Shown here one piece after another: positions 33,128 through 41,063 of a stretch of 50,138 bases of DNA. The notes under the pieces were generated by a model that was not told the origin of the DNA, did not search any database, and saw only the letters and a program-made list of their open reading frames with translations. The stretch is from Anaerolineae bacterium (GTDB taxonomy: Bacteria > Chloroflexota > Anaerolineae > Aggregatilineales > J027), in the NCBI GenBank assembly GCA_021463865.1, contig JAJTXY010000030.1, positions 1-50,138 on the forward strand, given 5' to 3'. The translations under genes were made by a program, and so were the position numbers. Each line of letters starts with the position of its first letter. Position 1 is the stretch's first letter.

Positions 33128-35524
33128 CTAATTACGTAGAGGGGAGCCGTTTTCCAACATATATTGGATGCGGGCCAGTGTTTTTTCCTCGTGCATCAAG
33201 GACAGGATGGCTTCACGTTCCAGATCAAGGATATACTGCTCATCCACCCACTGTGGTTCGCTGAGACCGCCACCAGTTAGGATATAGGCCAGTTTGTTGG
33301 CGACCACAATGTCATATTCGGTGGCATAGTTGCCTTCACGCAGCATCCACGCCCCGACTTCCAATGCCGATAGTGCGTCGCGTCCCGCGGCCCAAATTTT
33401 GCCAGACCGCAGTGGCACATAATTGGGAATCAGGTGCAGCACTTCGCGTTTGGCCTCGGCTAATAGATGGTCACGGTTCATCACGATACGGTCACCGGGG
33501 AGCAGGAAGCCCATTTCGCGGGCCTGCATTGCACTTTCGGACACCTTTGCCAGCGCGATTTGTTCAAAGACCTTTTGCAGATGGGGCAGGATATCAGCGT
33601 TCGGAGTAGCTTCCATGACCGGATTGACCACGCGACGCAGCAGTTCTTTGCAGCCGCCCCAGCCGGGAATCAGACCAACGCCAAATTCGACCAGTCCCAT
33701 ATACAATTCGCTGTGAGCCACAATTCGCGCTCCGGCCATTGTGATTTCCGCGCCCCCACCCAACGTCATACCAAAGGGAGCGGTCACAACAGGCTTGGGA
33801 GCGTAACGCAGCATTTGATACAGCGTTTGAGCCGAACGCACGCCGTAATCGAGTTGATCCCATTGTTCGCTGTGAACCCCCATTACGACCATCATGAGAT
33901 TCGCACCGACGGAAAAGTTGTCGCCCTGATTGCTGACTACCAATCCATCAAAATGATCGTCTAGCCGCTTCAGAGCTTTATCTACCATCTCGATGATGTC
34001 GGCATCAATGGCGTTCATCTTGCTGTGGAATTCCAGCAAGCCAACGCCATCGCCCATATCAAGCAAACTTGCGCCTTCCAGCCGTTCGACTTCTTTGCCC
34101 TCGGCGCGGAGGGTGTTGATGATGATAACCCGCTTATCTTCCTTGAGTGGAACGTAGCCCTTCTGGGTTGGGTCATAATAACCGACGACGACGCCCTTGT
34201 CGTTGCGCTGATAGAAGGTTGGGTGTCCGCTGTCTACCATCTCAAATACCCAACCCGCCACTTCGTAACCGCTGGTGGCGAGGCGTGGCAAGGTTTCGGC
34301 TACACCGACAGCATCCCAGATTTCAAATGGGCCAAGTTCGTGGGCAAAGCCCCATTTATTGGCATTATCAATGTCCACAATTGTGTTGGCGATCTCACCC
34401 AATTTCAGCGAGGCATAGGTAAACAGGGCAGCGTGCAGATGCCACAGATATTGCCCGGCGCGATCCTCTTCATTAATCATGGCCTTGATGCGTGCGCCTG
34501 TATTTTCGATCTTGCGGTGTTTACCGACACTCTCAAACCGAACTTTTTGCGGCTCTTCATATTCCAGTGTCTGCAAATTCAGGGGCATGTGGACTCGTTC
34601 ACCCTTAACCGTGACGGTTTTATAGAAGCCCTGTTTGGTTTTGCGCCCCAAAAATTTATTACTCATCAACCAATCAAACAATTGATCGGCTTTTTCGTGA
34701 TGCAGCACATCGCGCCAAGGGTCATTCACCACTGCGTCATATAAATTGCGACCCACATACACACTGACATCAATCCCGACCAAATCTTGCAGACGGAAAG
34801 TGGCGGTTTTGGGGTGTCCGATTAGTGGGCCAGTGATGGCGTCTACTTCTTCCACCGTATAGCCATTATCCAGCGCGTAATTAATGCCAACACTGCCGAT
34901 GATGCTGATAAAGCGGTTGGCGATGAAGTTGGGGGTGTCCTTGCACAAGACACAGCCTTTACCAAGTCGCTCCGAGCCAAATTTGAACATAAAATCCACA
35001 AGGGCCGGGTCGGTTTCGGGGTGGGGAATGATTTCCAATAGTTTTAGGTAGCGGGGCGGATTAAAAAAGTGTGTGCCGAGGAAATGGCGGCGGAAATCGT
35101 CGCTGCGCCCCTGACAAATGGCGGCAATGCTTAGGCCGGAAGTATTGGTCGTGATGATTGAGCCGGGTTTACGCACGGCATCAATCCGCGCCATCAAGTC
35201 CTGTTTAATCGGCAGTTTTTCAATGATGACTTCGACCACCCAATCGGCATCGGCTAATTTTGACAGGTCGTCTTCGGTGTTGCCTGTCGTGACCAATTCC
35301 ACATCAGCGGCTTTAAAAAATTGGGCGGGTTTGCTTTTAATCAAATTCGTGAGATTGCCGTTGACAATTGCATTTCGTTTCGCGGGAGCATCACCGGGTT
35401 TGGTATCCGGGGCGGGGATGTCGAGCAGCAGCACTGGGATGCCGACACTGGCTAACAGCGCCGCAATCCCACCACCCATCGTACCAGAGCCGATGACTGC
35501 CGCCTTGCGAATTTGATAACTCAT
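33128..35524 (-). CDS. FadN-like 3-hydroxyacyl-CoA dehydrogenase/enoyl-CoA hydratase
   Basis: A bifunctional beta-oxidation enzyme of 798 residues: NAD-dependent oxidation of 3-hydroxyacyl-CoA and hydration of enoyl-CoA. The domain order is that of Bacillus FadN, dehydrogenase first. The Rossmann motif GSGTMGGGIAALLASVG starts at residue 12, and GTHFFNPPRYLKLLEII holds the catalytic His. The 3HCDH C-terminal domain follows, then a crotonase domain (about 490-700) with LGGGAEITMAGAR and VEFGVGLIPGWGG, which keep both catalytic Glu positions. GAGG lies seven bases before the start. No thiolase or acyl-CoA dehydrogenase is adjacent; it looks monocistronic between terminators at 33035 and 35693. 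Confidence 0.92.
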   Translation of the reverse strand: MSYQIRKAAVIGSGTMGGGIAALLASVGIPVLLLDIPAPDTKPGDAPAKRNAIVNGNLTNLIKSKPAQFFKAADVELVTTGNTEDDLSKLADADWVVEVIIEKLPIKQDLMARIDAVRKPGSIITTNTSGLSIAAICQGRSDDFRRHFLGTHFFNPPRYLKLLEIIPHPETDPALVDFMFKFGSERLGKGCVLCKDTPNFIANRFISIIGSVGINYALDNGYTVEEVDAITGPLIGHPKTATFRLQDLVGIDVSVYVGRNLYDAVVNDPWRDVLHHEKADQLFDWLMSNKFLGRKTKQGFYKTVTVKGERVHMPLNLQTLEYEEPQKVRFESVGKHRKIENTGARIKAMINEEDRAGQYLWHLHAALFTYASLKLGEIANTIVDIDNANKWGFAHELGPFEIWDAVGVAETLPRLATSGYEVAGWVFEMVDSGHPTFYQRNDKGVVVGYYDPTQKGYVPLKEDKRVIIINTLRAEGKEVERLEGASLLDMGDGVGLLEFHSKMNAIDADIIEMVDKALKRLDDHFDGLVVSNQGDNFSVGANLMMVVMGVHSEQWDQLDYGVRSAQTLYQMLRYAPKPVVTAPFGMTLGGGAEITMAGARIVAHSELYMGLVEFGVGLIPGWGGCKELLRRVVNPVMEATPNADILPHLQKVFEQIALAKVSESAMQAREMGFLLPGDRIVMNRDHLLAEAKREVLHLIPNYVPLRSGKIWAAGRDALSALEVGAWMLREGNYATEYDIVVANKLAYILTGGGLSEPQWVDEQYILDLEREAILSLMHEEKTLARIQYMLENGSPLRN

Positions 35525-35630
35525 GGGGATTCCTCTTCTCCTATTTTGAATTCTCTAGCGTAAAGACTGACTCGCGCTTCGCAGTCAGGGGGATATATTA
35601 TTCAAATCGTCATTTGATTATCGGGAGAAG

Positions 35631-35636
35631 ATTATA
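35631..35636 (-). promoter_or_regulatory. Possible -10 box of the FadN-like gene
   Basis: A perfect TATAAT on the minus strand, 107 bases before the start at 35524. No convincing -35 is present. A hairpin (CTGACT/AGTCAG, 35567-35590 region) lies in the leader and has no T-run. Confidence 0.35.
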
Positions 35637-35692
35637 CCCACAGTTGCGAAATGTGGCACAAAATTTCTGCTGTGTTGGGCAAAACAGAATAG

Positions 35693-35723
35693 AAAAAATC
35701 TTTAGAAGGTTAAATTCTAAAGA
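35693..35723 (-). terminator. Terminator after the CoxM-like gene
   Basis: Minus-strand TCTTTAGAA (35723-35715) and TTCTAAAGA (35707-35699) form a perfect 9-bp stem, followed by TTTTTT (35698-35693). It ends the pheS-containing transcript before the FadN-like gene. Confidence 0.6.
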
Positions 35724-35767
35724 TATTTATGATTCGTTGCCCACAAAAGATTAAGGCATGTATGCTT

Positions 35768-36580
35768 TCAAAGCTGTGATAATACGCGCCGCACCAAGAG
35801 TTTTGCCATCTCAGTTCGATATTCGCGGCTGCCCCAATGGTCACTCGGCGGGTTGAGTTTGAGGACGGCGAGTGCGCGGTCAACATCCCCATTGGTTTCG
35901 ATGAGGATTTCATCTACTGCCCCCAGCGGAATTGGGTGGTCAGCCACACCGCACAACGCCAACCGGACATCATGCCATTTACCATTCGCATCCCGGTCAA
36001 GATAGCCTACTGCGCCAACAATCGGATCATCGGCGGGGGTGCGGGCCACTTTTTCAAAGGCATGGCGGGCGGTGGATGTGCCTTTTTCGAGGGCGATCTC
36101 GGTGATAAGGGCCTGTTGAACTTCCTGCTTGGGTGCGGTCAGCCAATTGTGAATAAAACGCGGCCAGCCATTGGCATCCACTTGGGCATCGAGGGCGGTG
36201 AGGGCGGTTAACAAAATCGAATTGGGCCGCTGTTCCACCAACACATCGCCAATTGTAAGCGTGTTGCGTTGATTAATGGGGGCTTCTAATTTCAGCATTT
36301 CCGCCATAAATCCGGCGTTGGGGATTTTTTCCGCCAATTCCAAACAGGTTTGATGGGCCTTTTCCAATGTCATCATACTGCCCAATGAAAAACCCGCATC
36401 AAAAACACGGTGACGATCTAATTTTAATTTGGAGAGGTCAACCACTGCTGTCACATGAGTTGGCGATTCACGATGCAGCGCCACGCCTCCGTATAAGGGA
36501 CGGGTATTGCGTTCGGTCAATAAATGAATCGCTTCGTCAATCGTGGTCGGGTGGTGAATGGTATTTAGTCGAATGAGCAT
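35768..36580 (-). CDS. CoxM-like FAD-binding subunit, divergent orphan
   Basis: A 270-residue protein with the layout of the FAD-binding subunit of molybdenum hydroxylases (CoxM/xanthine dehydrogenase FAD subunit): N-terminal FAD-binding halves to about residue 165 and a C-terminal CO_deh_flav_C-like domain with a helix-rich end. In place of the usual AGGTDL flavin loop it has YGGVALHRES, and in place of the second typical GGN(I/L) region it has APINQRNTLTIGD. No molybdopterin or 2Fe-2S subunit is nearby. FAD binding may be lost or altered. It lies 52 bases after pheS on the same strand and may be co-transcribed. GAGG is seven bases before the start. Confidence 0.7.
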   Translation of the reverse strand: MLIRLNTIHHPTTIDEAIHLLTERNTRPLYGGVALHRESPTHVTAVVDLSKLKLDRHRVFDAGFSLGSMMTLEKAHQTCLELAEKIPNAGFMAEMLKLEAPINQRNTLTIGDVLVEQRPNSILLTALTALDAQVDANGWPRFIHNWLTAPKQEVQQALITEIALEKGTSTARHAFEKVARTPADDPIVGAVGYLDRDANGKWHDVRLALCGVADHPIPLGAVDEILIETNGDVDRALAVLKLNPPSDHWGSREYRTEMAKLLVRRVLSQL

Positions 36581-36632
36581 ATTTTCGCCTCAAAAAAGTA
36601 GGAGAGGTCAAAACCTCCCCCAATTATAGCAC

Positions 36633-37667
36633 CTAGAACTGCTCTAAAAAGCGCAGGTCGTTGGCCCAGAAATTGCGAATGTCATCAATGCTGTGTTTCC
36701 GCATGGCGATGCGCTCTGGCCCCATGCCAAACGCGAATCCACTCCACACCGTCGGGTCATAGCCACCATTTTGCAGCACCACCGGATGCACCATCCCGCA
36801 CCCCATAATCTCAATCCACCCGCTATATTTACAGACTGAGCAGCCTTCACCGCCACATAGCGAACACGACACGTCCACTTCCATGCTGGGTTCGGTGAAG
36901 GGGAAGTAGGAGGCGCGATACCGCACTTGGGCGTCCTGCCCATACATGCGTTTGGCGAATTCGGCAATCGTGCCTTTCAAATCCGACATGCGAATTCCTC
37001 GACCCACTGCCAAGCCTTCCACCTGATGGAATTGAATTTCACTACGGTTGCTGATTTGCTCATAGCGATAACACATCCCCGGCAAAATGACGCGGATGGG
37101 CTTCGTGCCGTTATCCCCATATTCCCACATCGCCCGAACTTGCCCACCGGAGGTATGGGTACGCAAAATCACATCTTCTTGCGTGGTATAGAACGTGTCT
37201 TGCATATCCCGCGCCGGGTGATAGGGCGGGATATTCAACATCGTGAAGTTGACCTCATCCGACTCGACATCCCGTGAACGATAGACTTGGAAACCCATCT
37301 CACCCCAAATAGCTTGAATCCGCCGCAGCATCTGCGTGCTGGGATGTAACCCCCCTGTTGGACGTGGACGCCCCGGCAGGGTGACATCCAATTCGCCTTC
37401 TTCCAATGACCGCCCCAATTCAATCTGGCGGATAGCAGTGGCACGCTCTTCATGGGCTGTGACCAATAGATTTTTGATGTCATTGGCCCGTTTGCCGAAG
37501 GCGGCGCGTTGATCTTCGGGGAGTTTGCCCGTTTCGCGCAGCATCAGGGTTAACTGGCCTTTGCGACCTAGAAACTTAATTTCCCACCCGTCGAGGGTCT
37601 CTGAATCATTGATGCTCTTTAGTTCCTGAAGCGCATCTTGGTAAACTTTTTCGAGTTCCGCTTGCAT
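36633..37667 (-). CDS. pheS: Phenylalanine-tRNA ligase alpha subunit
   Basis: Catalytic subunit that activates phenylalanine and charges tRNA-Phe with PheT. The 344 residues have an N-terminal coiled-coil (about 1-85), TGGLHPSTQMLRRI, motif 2 with YRYEQISNRSEIQFHQVEGL, a Cys-rich loop CSLCGGEGCSVCKYSGW typical of many bacterial PheS proteins, and motif 3 GFAFGMGPERIAM. It begins three bases after the stop of the small membrane protein gene, with GAGGTGAGGA just before the ATG. Both genes lie behind a T-box riboswitch, so expression should rise when tRNA-Phe is uncharged. Confidence 0.97.
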   Translation of the reverse strand: MQAELEKVYQDALQELKSINDSETLDGWEIKFLGRKGQLTLMLRETGKLPEDQRAAFGKRANDIKNLLVTAHEERATAIRQIELGRSLEEGELDVTLPGRPRPTGGLHPSTQMLRRIQAIWGEMGFQVYRSRDVESDEVNFTMLNIPPYHPARDMQDTFYTTQEDVILRTHTSGGQVRAMWEYGDNGTKPIRVILPGMCYRYEQISNRSEIQFHQVEGLAVGRGIRMSDLKGTIAEFAKRMYGQDAQVRYRASYFPFTEPSMEVDVSCSLCGGEGCSVCKYSGWIEIMGCGMVHPVVLQNGGYDPTVWSGFAFGMGPERIAMRKHSIDDIRNFWANDLRFLEQF

Positions 37668-37670
37668 TCC

Positions 37671-38105
37671 TCACCTCATCATGAAATAGAAACTGAGTGA
37701 TAGTAGCACTAGCCATAGGGTTGATGCGAAAAATATCTCAATTCGGCGGCGCATCCGGGCTTGATAACCCACTGGCTCATGATACCCCGAACGCCACAGG
37801 GCAATACCCATTGCAATCAGCGATGACCATACCCCGATGACCACGATAATGATGCGTTCGATAGGGTTGGCAGGCATATTTAAAACTTGCTCCTGAAAAA
37901 TCAGGGTAAACAGTACCAACCAAGTCACCAATAGAAAACGCTCAAAATAGGGCAGCCATGTCGTTCGCAGCGTATTTTCAGAGAGTTGGGCTTCATGGAG
38001 AGGAGTCCGACCTCCGCTGACATATGCCCCCATTGCACGCGACACAACATCGTACAAAGTTTTATCAATACGTCTGCCCTCTGGCTTATCTTCGGGTGGT
38101 TGCAT
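37671..38105 (-). CDS. Small membrane protein, first gene of the T-box operon
   Basis: A 144-residue protein of unknown family. After a hydrophilic N-terminal 50 residues there are about three hydrophobic segments: around 56-75 (FLLVTWLVLFTLIF), 84-100 (IIIVVIGVWSSLIAMGIALW) and 123-142 (LWLVLLSLSFYFMM). ATG 38105 is chosen because AAGGAGG lies 7-8 bases upstream; an ATG 36 bases earlier would fall near the riboswitch terminator. It sits between the Phe-specific T-box and pheS, and is separated from pheS by three bases, so both respond to phenylalanine charging. A role as a phenylalanine-related membrane protein is possible, but its small size is unlike a known amino acid transporter. Confidence 0.75.
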   Translation of the reverse strand: MQPPEDKPEGRRIDKTLYDVVSRAMGAYVSGGRTPLHEAQLSENTLRTTWLPYFERFLLVTWLVLFTLIFQEQVLNMPANPIERIIIVVIGVWSSLIAMGIALWRSGYHEPVGYQARMRRRIEIFFASTLWLVLLSLSFYFMMR

Positions 38106-38138
38106 AAACGACCTCCTTAACCTAAGGCCATGAAAATG

Positions 38139-38445
38139 CAAAAACGCCCATCCATGACACGATTTTTTCCGAAAAACCGTTATCAGGGACGAGCGCCGTA
38201 TATTTCACCGAACTCGCGGTACCACCCTGTTTGCCCGGTCACATGACCAAGCCACTTGATTCCCACCCATTAACGCCGGGTTACACGGAGCTACCTACAC
38301 AGCAAATTATTATGCCTTCAGCAGTCGGCTCAGGAGTGAATTCGGCGGGTTGCGGCGCGGTGGTGGCTTGCAGCCAATGGCCTCCACTCTCTGATAATTG
38401 CGCTTCCAATAGCCCGCGTACTGGTCTCCGTCAATGCCTTTGGTG
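38139..38445 (-). promoter_or_regulatory. T-box riboswitch, phenylalanine specifier (TTC)
   Basis: On the minus strand the leader of about 300 bases has the full T-box signature. The universal motif AGGGTGGTACCGCG (38228-38215) is followed by the pairing element CGTCCCT (38191-38185). The Stem I region has GACGGAGACCAGTA near 38432, the distal AGAGAGTGGAGG and GGCTGCAAGCC elements, and the specifier context GAA-TTC-ACTCCTGAGC. The specifier TTC (38340-38338) reads Phe. A terminator (stem 38191 to 38145 with T-run at 38144-38140) competes with the antiterminator. It controls the membrane protein gene and pheS. No coding gene overlaps; this fills most of the 535-base gap up to 38643. Confidence 0.93.
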
Positions 38446-38451
38446 AAAATG

Positions 38452-38480
38452 AGTATGCCAGAAAGTTACCTATGGGTCAA
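38452..38480 (-). promoter_or_regulatory. Promoter of the T-box/pheS transcript
   Basis: Minus-strand TTGACC (38480-38475) and CATACT (38457-38452) are 17 bases apart. Transcription would start near 38445, just before Stem I of the T-box. Confidence 0.5.
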
Positions 38481-38595
38481 TAGGATGGCCTTCAACTTGG
38501 GAAACCCTCAATGCTTTTTGTTATAATTTTACGATACACCTTAGCTATATCCTGTTATTAAGGATTGAAATTTCAAGAACTACGCTAAAATGAAC

Positions 38596-38601
38596 TATAA
38601 T
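38596..38601 (+). promoter_or_regulatory. Possible -10 box of the partner-switching cassette
   Basis: A perfect TATAAT 41 bases before the GTG start of the STAS gene; no good -35. A second TATAAT lies at 38522-38527. Confidence 0.35.
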
Positions 38602-38642
38602 CCTATCTGCGTTGATCACTATAACGAGAAACGAGAAGTCGT

Positions 38643-38981
38643 GTGGAACTCCAAACCAAACAACTAAATCCCCAAGCAGTTCTCATACACATCAACGGAC
38701 GTTTTGATGCGGCAGTGGTTGAGCAGGTCAAACGGGTATGGATTGAAGACGAGACGATTCAATTTGTCGTTGCTGATCTTTCAGAAACTACCTTTATTGA
38801 CTCTATCGGCTTGGCGACCCTTGTCAGCGGCCTAAAATCCACTCGACAGCGGGGTGGCGAACTCATTTTGTTGAAACCAACCGAACCTGTCAAAGTCATT
38901 TTGGAACTGACGCGCATGAACATGGTTTTTAAGATGGCCGCGACCCTAGATGAAGTGGAAGCCCTCACAAAAGCATCATGA
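38643..38981 (+). CDS. STAS-domain anti-sigma factor antagonist
   Basis: A 112-residue single STAS domain of the RsbV/SpoIIAA type. In partner switching, the unphosphorylated antagonist binds the anti-sigma kinase and frees its target. The phosphorylatable residue is Ser54 in FIDSIGLATL. It starts with GTG; the site has only a weak GAGAAG ribosome match. Its TGA overlaps the ATG of the next gene (ATGA), implying translational coupling with the SpoIIE-type phosphatase. Together with the downstream RsbW-like kinase it makes a complete three-part switch. No sigma factor gene is nearby, so the output is unknown. Confidence 0.93.
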   Translation: MELQTKQLNPQAVLIHINGRFDAAVVEQVKRVWIEDETIQFVVADLSETTFIDSIGLATLVSGLKSTRQRGGELILLKPTEPVKVILELTRMNMVFKMAATLDEVEALTKAS

Positions 38982-40234
38982 CTGATCGAACGCTGGATGA
39001 GGTTTTCGCCTATAAAAAACGCATTGCCGAGCTTGAGTCTGAGCTTGACGAAATGACCATTGCTTTAGCCCAAGCATGGGATCAGTTGGTGCCATTTTTG
39101 CAGGCTGCCCCCACCCAAGCCACCTCGACCCTCGATATTGTGCCAGTGCTGGAATCCATCATCGCCGCTATTGATGCACGGATGGGTGGGGTTTATCTCA
39201 AACACGATGATGAATGGCTGACGATTCCGCTTGAAATGGTCAATGTACGCGATTTTTACAAACATCTTGACCAATTGGAATCGGGCCAGATCATCCATAT
39301 GCACAACATTCCGGCATGGCATGGTAGGCCAACGCATTGGATGTTTATGCCCATTCTTATAAATGGGAAAGTCGTTGGCGCAATCGGGGTAGGGCTTGAG
39401 GAGGGTGAGCGCGAATTTACGGCTTTGGATGCACGGGTATTGACCCGTATGACCGAACGCGCCGCCAGCCAAATTGTTGCCGCCAATCTAGCTGAAAGCC
39501 AAGCCCGCGAAGCCCAACTTGCCCGTGAAGTCCAAATCGCCAGCCTTATTCAACGGTCTATCCAACCCTTGACTGTGCCACGCTTACCCACCATTGAAAT
39601 GGCCGCCCATTGGATGCCTGCCTCAACCGTTGGCGGGGACGCATGGGGCTGGGCGTTACAGCCCGCTGGTCAACTGGCCTGCTTCATTCTGGATGTGGCG
39701 GGTAAGGGGCTTCCGGCGGCGTTGGGGGCGGTTTCGCTGCATACCGCACTCAAAATGACCCTGCATCTCGGTCTAAATCCAGTGGATGCGCTGGCAACGG
39801 TGAATAATGAGGTCTATGAAGCCTATACCAACGCGGGCCTTTTGGCGACGGCTACCGTCATCAGGATTGACCCCAGCAGTGGTGAGGTTGAACATGCCAA
39901 CGCTGGTCACACGCCGACCCTTGTACGGACTGGAAACAAATGGTCGCTCTGGAACGCCTCAACCCCACCGTTAGGAGTTTTGCCAGATATTAAGCCACAA
40001 TGCGACTATCGAATTCTACAATCGGGCGACCTGCTCATTTGTTATAGTGACGGTTTCAGCGAAATTGAGACCCCGCAGGGACTATGGGGAACGCAGGGAC
40101 TATTACAAGCTATCCCAGCCCATGCCACGAATGTTGAAATTGCGGTTCAAAATATCATGGCGGCGGTTGAAAATCTTCCAAATTATGGCGCTGCCGCTGA
40201 TGACCAAACCATTATGGGCCTGTCATTTTTGTAG
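38978..40234 (+). CDS. GAF-like/SpoIIE-family PP2C phosphatase (RsbU-like)
   Basis: Predicted to dephosphorylate the STAS antagonist and so activate the switch. The 418 residues hold a short coiled-coil (10-35), a GAF-like sensor (about 45-170), a signalling helix with EAQLAREVQIASLIQRSIQP and a SpoIIE phosphatase domain (about 190-418). Metal-site motifs are VGGDAWGW (Asp221), FILDVAGKG (Asp239), CYSDGFSE and ADDQT. The usual second Asp of the GGDxxD motif is Gly224 here, which may change metal binding. It overlaps the STAS gene by four bases (ATGA) and is followed by the RsbW-like gene after 21 bases. Confidence 0.92.
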   Translation: MTDRTLDEVFAYKKRIAELESELDEMTIALAQAWDQLVPFLQAAPTQATSTLDIVPVLESIIAAIDARMGGVYLKHDDEWLTIPLEMVNVRDFYKHLDQLESGQIIHMHNIPAWHGRPTHWMFMPILINGKVVGAIGVGLEEGEREFTALDARVLTRMTERAASQIVAANLAESQAREAQLAREVQIASLIQRSIQPLTVPRLPTIEMAAHWMPASTVGGDAWGWALQPAGQLACFILDVAGKGLPAALGAVSLHTALKMTLHLGLNPVDALATVNNEVYEAYTNAGLLATATVIRIDPSSGEVEHANAGHTPTLVRTGNKWSLWNASTPPLGVLPDIKPQCDYRILQSGDLLICYSDGFSEIETPQGLWGTQGLLQAIPAHATNVEIAVQNIMAAVENLPNYGAAADDQTIMGLSFL

Positions 40235-40255
40235 AGATGGCCTAGTAAGGCATTG

Positions 40256-40657
40256 ATGATGGTATATGACAAAATGATCATTGCTGCGGATTTTGCTGAA
40301 CTGCATAAGGTTTCAGAATTTATTGAGGGTGTACTTGACCGAGCGGATTCTCACGCACGTTCTCAAATGGTCTTGGCAATCCACGAATTATGCCTCAATA
40401 TTGTTGAACATGCCTATGCTGGGGCACCCGGCAGCATTGAATTGGAAGTCTTTTTAGAGGACGGGCAGTTTGAACTGCAAGTCCATGATGATGGCCCACA
40501 CGCTTATTTTGGTACGCCCGAAATTGTTCCGCCTGATCCTAATGATTACCCTGAGGGTGGCTGGGGATTGTATATCTTGCATCAAGTCATGGACAATATC
40601 AAATATCGGCGGCTGGAAGCGGGTAATGAATGGCGACTGTTAAAAAATTTGGAGTAA
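40256..40657 (+). CDS. RsbW-like anti-sigma factor/serine kinase (GHKL ATPase)
   Basis: A 133-residue GHKL-fold ATPase of the RsbW/SpoIIAB type, which phosphorylates the STAS antagonist and sequesters a target such as a sigma factor. The N-box is in HELCLNIVEHAYAG, the G1 box in VHDDGPHAYF and the G2 box in GGWGLYIL. ATG 40256 has TAAGG five bases upstream; a second ATG follows at once and a TTG precedes it. It lies between the phosphatase and the CheY-like gene, seven bases before the latter. Confidence 0.91.
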   Translation: MMVYDKMIIAADFAELHKVSEFIEGVLDRADSHARSQMVLAIHELCLNIVEHAYAGAPGSIELEVFLEDGQFELQVHDDGPHAYFGTPEIVPPDPNDYPEGGWGLYILHQVMDNIKYRRLEAGNEWRLLKNLE

Positions 40658-40664
40658 TCGAGTA

Positions 40665-41036
40665 ATGACCCCCATAGTGTTAGTGGTAGATGATGAAAGC
40701 GTGACACGGCGGCTCGTCGCTTACACCCTTAAGACGTTAGGGATTGAAGTCGTTGGGGCTGCGGACGGATATGAGGCGCTTGCTATTGCTAAAGAACAGG
40801 TTTTTAACCTTGCAATTGTGGATATTGGCCTGCCAGATATGGACGGTTTTGAATTGATTCGCCATCTTAAAGCTGATGATAAAAATGCCAACATTCCCAT
40901 TATTACCTTTACGGCACGGAACGAACCCCAAGATGAGGCAGTAGCTTTTGAATTAGGCGCGGTTGGGTTTCTCTATAAACCATTTAGCACCCAAGAACTG
41001 CGTGAGATTGTGACCCGCCATCTGCAAATGGAATAG
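40665..41036 (+). CDS. Single-domain response regulator, CheY-like
   Basis: A 123-residue receiver domain without an output domain. It keeps Asp9/Asp10, phosphoacceptor Asp53 in IVDIGLPDMDG, Thr83 and Lys105 in LYKPFST. It probably passes phosphate or binds a partner protein. It is the fourth gene of the partner-switching cassette and ends 27 bases before the stop of a large histidine kinase on the opposite strand. A link in which the kinase phosphorylates this receiver and so affects the switch is plausible but unproven. Confidence 0.93.
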   Translation: MTPIVLVVDDESVTRRLVAYTLKTLGIEVVGAADGYEALAIAKEQVFNLAIVDIGLPDMDGFELIRHLKADDKNANIPIITFTARNEPQDEAVAFELGAVGFLYKPFSTQELREIVTRHLQME

Positions 41037-41063
41037 CCTTACTGCTACTCGAATTTTTGAGGC

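Noticed and set aside
33796-33803. CelR-type half-site TGGGAGCG
   Set aside because: It lies inside the FadN-like coding region without its second half and is expected by chance.
34025-34744. Long plus-strand frame opposite the FadN-like gene
   Set aside because: It lies wholly inside a clearly conserved enzyme gene on the other strand and its product has no recognisable domain.
35567-35592. Terminator before the FadN-like gene (CTGACT/AGTCAG hairpin)
   Set aside because: There is no T-run after it on the minus strand and it lies inside the leader; the real terminator is at 35693-35723.
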